Source: BRHc4a sp049323915 (GTDB taxonomy: Bacteria > Bacillota > Desulfotomaculia > Desulfotomaculales > Desulfocucumaceae). Taken from it: a DNA stretch of 64,000 bases. Made by a program: the position numbers and the translations under genes. The notes under the pieces were generated by a model. It ran no database searches. It was not told the origin of the DNA and was given only the letters and a program-made list of their open reading frames with translations. This document shows, piece after piece, positions 60,134-64,000 of this stretch; positions within the stretch are counted from its first letter, which is position 1, and the number at the start of each line of letters is the position of its first letter. The stretch lies in NCBI GenBank assembly GCA_049323915.1, contig JBMOPC010000090.1, positions 1-64,000 of the forward strand, written 5' to 3'.

Positions 60134-61081
60134 ATGTTGGAAATAGAGAAGCCGAAAATTGAATGCGTTGAAATGAATGACGACAATAATTATGCCCGCT
60201 TTGTGGTGGAACCCCTGGAAAGGGGCTACGGCATAACCCTGGGCAACTCCCTTCGCAGAATTCTGCTTTCCTCATTGCCGGGAGCAGCCGTGACCTCGGT
60301 CAAGATTGACGGGGTGCTGCACGAGTTTTCCACCATCCCGGGAGTAAAGGAAGATGTAACCGACATCATTCTGAACCTGAAGAGCCTGTGCATCAAGATG
60401 TACACCGATGAGGAAAAGATTATGCGCATTGAGGCAAAGGGCGACCGTGCCGTACGGGCGGGGGACATAATCTACGATGCGGATATAGAGATTTTGAACC
60501 CCGAACTGCATATAGCAACTCTGTCGGGTAACTCAAGGCTTTATATGGAGATGTCGGTGGCCAAGGGACGGGGCTATGTCTCCGCCGAGAAAAACAAAAA
60601 GGGCGACCATGTAATCGGGGTGATTCCGGTGGATTCGGTCTTTACCCCGGTCCGCAAGGTGAACTATACCGTCGACAACACCCGGGTGGGGCAGCGCACG
60701 GACTACGACAAGCTTACCCTGGAAGTGTGGACCGACGGAAGCATAAGGCCTGACGAGGCTACCAGCCTGTCGGCGAAAATACTCGGGGAACACTTGAGGC
60801 TCTTCATCGGACTTACCGAAACTGTAAACGATGTGGAAATAATGGTGGAGAAGGAAGAGGAACAGAAGGACAAGATAATGGAAATGACCATCGAGGAGCT
60901 TGACCTTTCTGTCCGTTCTTACAACTGCCTGAAACGCGCAGGAATAAACACGGTGGAAGAGCTGATCCAGCGAAACGAAGAAGACATGATGAAGGTAAGG
61001 AACCTGGGCAAGAAGTCACTGGAAGAAGTGATCAACAAGCTTGCCGAACTGAGGCTTTCACTTCGAAAAGACGACGATTAA
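60134..61081 (+). CDS. rpoA: DNA-directed RNA polymerase subunit alpha
   Basis: The 315-residue subunit has the N-terminal assembly domain (FVVEPLERGYGITLGNSLRRILLSSLPGAAVTSVKIDGVLHEFSTIPGVKEDV) and the C-terminal domain that contacts UP elements and activators (ELDLSVRSYNCLKRAGINTVEELI, RNLGKKSLEEVINKLAELRLSLR). The length and linker are normal. GTTAGGGAGGTT precedes ATG 60134. Confidence 0.97.
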   Translation: MLEIEKPKIECVEMNDDNNYARFVVEPLERGYGITLGNSLRRILLSSLPGAAVTSVKIDGVLHEFSTIPGVKEDVTDIILNLKSLCIKMYTDEEKIMRIEAKGDRAVRAGDIIYDADIEILNPELHIATLSGNSRLYMEMSVAKGRGYVSAEKNKKGDHVIGVIPVDSVFTPVRKVNYTVDNTRVGQRTDYDKLTLEVWTDGSIRPDEATSLSAKILGEHLRLFIGLTETVNDVEIMVEKEEEQKDKIMEMTIEELDLSVRSYNCLKRAGINTVEELIQRNEEDMMKVRNLGKKSLEEVINKLAELRLSLRKDDD

Positions 61082-61094
61082 GGAGGGATGAGAG

Positions 61095-61433
61095 GTGGGT
61101 TATCAAAAACTGGGGTTAACGACCGGGCACCGCAAGGCAATGCTGCGGAACATGGTCACCTCCCTCATCAAGGAAAACCGCATCAAAACCACCGAAACCC
61201 GTGCTAAGGAAGTAAAAAGCATAGCGGAAAAAATGGTCACACTGGCCAAAAAAGGGGATCTGGCGGCGCGCCGGCAGGCCCTTGCCTATATGTACGACGA
61301 AGAAGTGGTTAAGAAGCTGTTTGATACCGTAGGGCCCAAATACGCCGGCCGGCAGGGCGGATATACAAGGATTATCAGGGCCGATCACCGCCGTGGAGAC
61401 GGGGCGCCCATGGTCATCCTGGAAATGGTCTGA
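61095..61433 (+). CDS. rplQ: 50S ribosomal protein L17
   Basis: The 112-residue protein GYQKLGLTTGHRKAMLRNMVTSLIKENRIKTTETRAKEVKSIAEKMVTLAKKGDLAARRQALAYM..., with GGYTRIIRADHRRGDGAPMVILEMV, is full-length L17. GTG 61095 after AAGGAGGG. It ends the alpha operon; the ECF transporter ATPase genes begin about 50 bp later. Confidence 0.96.
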   Translation: MGYQKLGLTTGHRKAMLRNMVTSLIKENRIKTTETRAKEVKSIAEKMVTLAKKGDLAARRQALAYMYDEEVVKKLFDTVGPKYAGRQGGYTRIIRADHRRGDGAPMVILEMV

Positions 61434-61486
61434 TCCGTGCCGGGGTAGGTGCGGTAAGAGCGGTAAGCTCAGGGGAATCGAAGGGC

Positions 61487-62317
61487 CTGAGAGAGGACTA
61501 TATACGCTTTAATGATGTCTCTTTTAGCTATAACGGCTCCTGTGGCAATGCTCTTAGCGGAATCAACCTGTCCATCAGCCGTGGATCTTTTACGGCCGTA
61601 ATAGGACCCAACGGATCGGGAAAATCCACCCTGGCCCGCCAAATCAACGGACTGTTGTTGCCTTCATCCGGTACAGTGACAGTGGAGGGCATGGAAACCG
61701 GAAATGCCCTTCTGATACCGGAGATAAGGCGGCGGGTTGGGTTTGTTTTTCAGAACCCTGACAACCAGTTAGCAGGCACCACTGTTGAGGAGGACATAGC
61801 TTTCGGACCGGAGAACATCGGGATGGAGCCGTCCGCCATAAGGGAGTCGGTGCAGTATGCAATGGCTGTGGCCGGGCTTGCAGGACTGGCCGGGCGTCCG
61901 CCCCACACCCTCTCGGGCGGTCAGAAGCAGCAGCTGGCAATAGCCGGGGCGGTGGCCATGAAAACCGAATGCCTGGTTTTGGATGAGCCTACATCAATGA
62001 TCGGCCCGGCCGGAAAGAGATCGGTGCTGGCCCTTCTTGTCAGGCTAAAGAAAGAACTCGGCATGACTGTTATACTGGTGACCCACTCAATGGAGGAGGC
62101 TGTTTCCGCTGATCGTATTCTGGTGGTAGACAGGGGGCGCATTATCATGGACGGTGCGCCGGCGGAAGTGTTCAGGCGCCGGGAGGCGCTGACCGGAATG
62201 GGACTGGAGGTCCCCGGCCCCACGGAGCTGGCCTTCAGGCTTAGAGAACGGGGTGTGCCGCTGCCGGATCCGGTACTTTCGGTGGATGAACTGGTGATCT
62301 TTTTATGCCGTCTATAA
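61487..62317 (+). CDS. ecfA1: Energy-coupling factor transporter ATPase EcfA1
   Basis: This ABC ATPase of about 276 residues powers ECF-type vitamin uptake with EcfA2, EcfT and interchangeable S components. It shows IRFNDVSFSYN, Walker A GPNGSGKST, Q-loop FVFQNPDNQLAGTTVEEDIAFGPEN, signature LSGGQKQQLAIAGAVAM and Walker B CLVLDEPTS. The D-loop reads MIGPAG instead of the usual MLDPxG, losing its Asp. No ATG, GTG or TTG exists in frame between the upstream stop and TTG 61655, which lies after Walker A; the best start is CTG 61487 (LREDYIRFNDV), with AGGGGAA about nine bases upstream. A frameshift or sequence error near the start is the alternative. It overlaps ecfA2 by 13 bp. Confidence 0.85.
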   Translation: MREDYIRFNDVSFSYNGSCGNALSGINLSISRGSFTAVIGPNGSGKSTLARQINGLLLPSSGTVTVEGMETGNALLIPEIRRRVGFVFQNPDNQLAGTTVEEDIAFGPENIGMEPSAIRESVQYAMAVAGLAGLAGRPPHTLSGGQKQQLAIAGAVAMKTECLVLDEPTSMIGPAGKRSVLALLVRLKKELGMTVILVTHSMEEAVSADRILVVDRGRIIMDGAPAEVFRRREALTGMGLEVPGPTELAFRLRERGVPLPDPVLSVDELVIFLCRL

Positions 62318-63186
62318 TCCTTGACAATGTCTGGCACTGCTATTCCAGGGGCACACCCCTGGAAACGGTATCGCTTTCGGGAGTGAGCCTGTCCATAGGG
62401 GAGGGCGACTTCCTTGCCCTGGTGGGGCCCACGGGATCGGGCAAATCCACTCTCCTTCAGCTTTTAAACGGCCTTTTGCTTCCAGACAGGGGAAGGGTTT
62501 TGGTTGAGGGGAAAAACACCCGGGATAAAAGTACCCGGAAGAATCTGTGGAGCCTTGTGGGTCTTGTTATGCAGTATCCCGAGAGGCAGTTTTTCGAGGA
62601 AACTGTCTACCGTGAAATATCCTTCGGCCCCAGGAATCTCGGGCTTGGCGAAATGGAAATCTTTGAGCGGGTAAGCGAGGCCCTGGACATGGTTGGGCTG
62701 GACCGGGATGCCGTACGGGATGTGTCGCCATACGCGTTAAGCGGCGGCGAAAAGCGCAGGGTGGCACTGGCCTCCATACTGGCCATAAAGCCCCGGGTGC
62801 TGGCTCTGGATGAGCCTACGGCCGGAGTCGATGCGGCGGGCAGAAGGAGAATCTGCCAGACCCTGAAAAGGCTTAAGTCCGATCAGGGAGTAACAGTAGT
62901 CATGTCCAGCCACAACATGGACGATGTTGCCCTGCTGGCCGACCGGGTGGCGGTGCTGAAAGAGGGCGGAATAGTGCTGGAGGGCGATACAAGGCAGGTT
63001 TTTTCAAATTTCCGGATCATAGAGGAGGCAGGGCTGGAATTGCCTTTTCCCTGCCGGGTGGATTGCAGCTTAAAGGAAGCCGGTTTTGAAGTTGAAGGAA
63101 GGCCTCTGGACTTTGAAGAGGTTGTCGAAGGCATTTTAAAACGCCTTGCCGGAAAGAAAAGTAGAAAGGCTGACTTCAGGGCGTAA
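62305..63186 (+). CDS. ecfA2: Energy-coupling factor transporter ATPase EcfA2
   Basis: The 293-residue ABC ATPase has NVWHCYSRGTPLETVSLSGVSLSI, Walker A GPTGSGKST, the Q-loop LVMQYPERQFFEETVYREISFGPRNLGL (the YPE.Q.F pattern typical of EcfA2), signature YALSGGEKRRVALASILA, Walker B VLALDEPTAGVD with an intact D-loop, and H-switch SSHNMDD. Together with ecfA1 it forms the asymmetric ATPase pair. ATG 62305 lies within the end of ecfA1. Confidence 0.95.
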   Translation: MPSIILDNVWHCYSRGTPLETVSLSGVSLSIGEGDFLALVGPTGSGKSTLLQLLNGLLLPDRGRVLVEGKNTRDKSTRKNLWSLVGLVMQYPERQFFEETVYREISFGPRNLGLGEMEIFERVSEALDMVGLDRDAVRDVSPYALSGGEKRRVALASILAIKPRVLALDEPTAGVDAAGRRRICQTLKRLKSDQGVTVVMSSHNMDDVALLADRVAVLKEGGIVLEGDTRQVFSNFRIIEEAGLELPFPCRVDCSLKEAGFEVEGRPLDFEEVVEGILKRLAGKKSRKADFRA

Positions 63187-63201
63187 AAGGTGGTGGCCTT
63201 T

Positions 63202-64000
63202 GTGGAAGGTATAACCCTGGGACAGTACCTGCCAGTACAGTCCGCCATTCACCGGCTTGATCCCAGGTCAAAATTTATTTCCGCGGTATTTATAATTGTG
63301 GCCGCCCTTACTGCGGGATGGGCGGGACTTGGATCGGCGGCGCTGGCTGCGGGGGCCGGGGTTTATTTATCCCGCATTCCTGCCGGCGTGCTGTTGCTGC
63401 AGATAAAGTCACTTTGGTTTATAATCGTTCTCACCTTTTTATTGCAGGTACTCCTCACGCCCGGAGAAATTCTCTATGCCGCGGGACCACTTTTGATAAC
63501 GGCACAGGGACTTTACGCAGGGCTGGATTTACTGACAAGGCTGATCATAGTAATCTGCGCAGGAATTATTCTCACTGCCACCACGTCTTCACTGAGCCTG
63601 GCGGCGGGAATGGAAGCTCTTTTTAAACCTCTGGGCAGGCTGGGAGTACCGGTGCACGAAATTGTAATGGCCGTCACCATAGCCATGAGGTTCGTTCCCG
63701 TTATACTGGAGGAAGCCAGGGTCATTATGAATGCGCAGGCTTCCAGGGGGGCCGGGTTTTACGGCCCGGGCCTGGCGAAAAGGGCGGGCGCCCTGGTTTC
63801 AATTATGGTTCCTCTTTTAGCCGGGGCCTTCAGAAGGTCCGAGGAACTTGCAACGGCAATGGAAGCCCGCTGTTACAGGGGCGGGGCCGGCAGGACCAGA
63901 ATGAACGTTCTTTCCTTTTCGGCGGGGGATGTTGTCTTGATGGCGGTTTCCGGCTTTATACTGGCCGTGGCGGTGATTGAAAGGGTGGCGCCGGTCCTGT
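63202..64000 (+). CDS. ecfT: Energy-coupling factor transporter transmembrane protein EcfT (cut by window end)
   Basis: The open frame runs off the right edge; about 266 codons are visible. It begins MEGITLGQYLPVQSAIHRLDPRSKF (the conserved HxLDPRxK motif of EcfT), has four to five membrane segments, and contains the coupling-helix signatures AQASRGAG and EARCYRGGAGRTR that contact EcfA subunits. GTG 63202 is eight bases after AAAAGGTGG; GTG 63190 is an alternative. The order rplQ-ecfA1-ecfA2-ecfT, often followed by truA, rplM and rpsI, is standard in Firmicutes. Confidence 0.93.
   Translation, partial: MEGITLGQYLPVQSAIHRLDPRSKFISAVFIIVAALTAGWAGLGSAALAAGAGVYLSRIPAGVLLLQIKSLWFIIVLTFLLQVLLTPGEILYAAGPLLITAQGLYAGLDLLTRLIIVICAGIILTATTSSLSLAAGMEALFKPLGRLGVPVHEIVMAVTIAMRFVPVILEEARVIMNAQASRGAGFYGPGLAKRAGALVSIMVPLLAGAFRRSEELATAMEARCYRGGAGRTRMNVLSFSAGDVVLMAVSGFILAVAVIERVAPVL

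Overview
The window looks like chromosome from a Gram-positive, spore-forming anaerobe of the Desulfotomaculum/Pelotomaculum (Peptococcaceae) type. The evidence is the gene order (ctsR-mcsA-mcsB-clpC-radA-disA, carD-yacL-ispD-ispF, gltX-cysE-cysS-mrnC-rlmB-yacP-sigH, rpmG-secE-nusG-rplKAJL-rpoBC, then the str, S10, spc and alpha clusters), the strong AGGAGG ribosome binding sites, the many GTG and TTG starts, zinc-type (C+) L33, S14, L36 and S4, and a sporulation-type sigma-H. The genus is inferred from protein and synteny memory, not from a search. Almost every gene is on the + strand.

Layout. 1-4.6 kb: the tail of a ModE-like DNA-binding gene, two TRAP-transporter membrane subunits (no solute-binding protein gene visible) and the 5-oxoprolinase genes pxpABC. 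4.7-9.4 kb: a CtsR-controlled stress operon with its heptad operator visible. 9.6-16.2 kb: radA, disA, a divergent unknown gene, carD, yacL, ispD, ispF. 16.3-16.8 kb: an AT-rich MazF/PemK-like gene that looks acquired. 17-23.5 kb: gltX to sigH. 23.7-24.2 kb: five tRNAs (Thr, Tyr, initiator Met, Thr, elongator Met). 24.4-27.4 kb: a compact Agr-type peptide signalling locus (kinase, AgrB, a 41-residue AgrD-like peptide, LytTR regulator), followed by a receiver-like protein without its phosphoacceptor. 28.2-41.4 kb: tuf1, rpmG, secE, nusG, L11-L1, an L10 leader, L10-L7/L12, rpoB, rpoC and an L7Ae-like gene. 41.8-61.4 kb: str-S10-spc-alpha ribosomal clusters with a second, identical tuf; adk is missing between secY and map. 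61.5-64 kb: ecfA1-ecfA2-ecfT, cut by the window end.

The genes are mostly housekeeping: translation, transcription, protein quality control, isoprenoid and cysteine supply, c-di-AMP signalling. The less ordinary material is the Agr-like locus with a Ser-type (cysteine-free) signal peptide, a roughly 125-bp hairpin-rich element present four times (one copy sits between the L10 attenuator and the rplJ ribosome binding site), a 126-bp tandem repeat in front of rpsL, several families of degenerate word-repeats that fill intergenic gaps, a cysteine cluster inside EF-Tu, and an ecfA1 gene with no canonical start codon.
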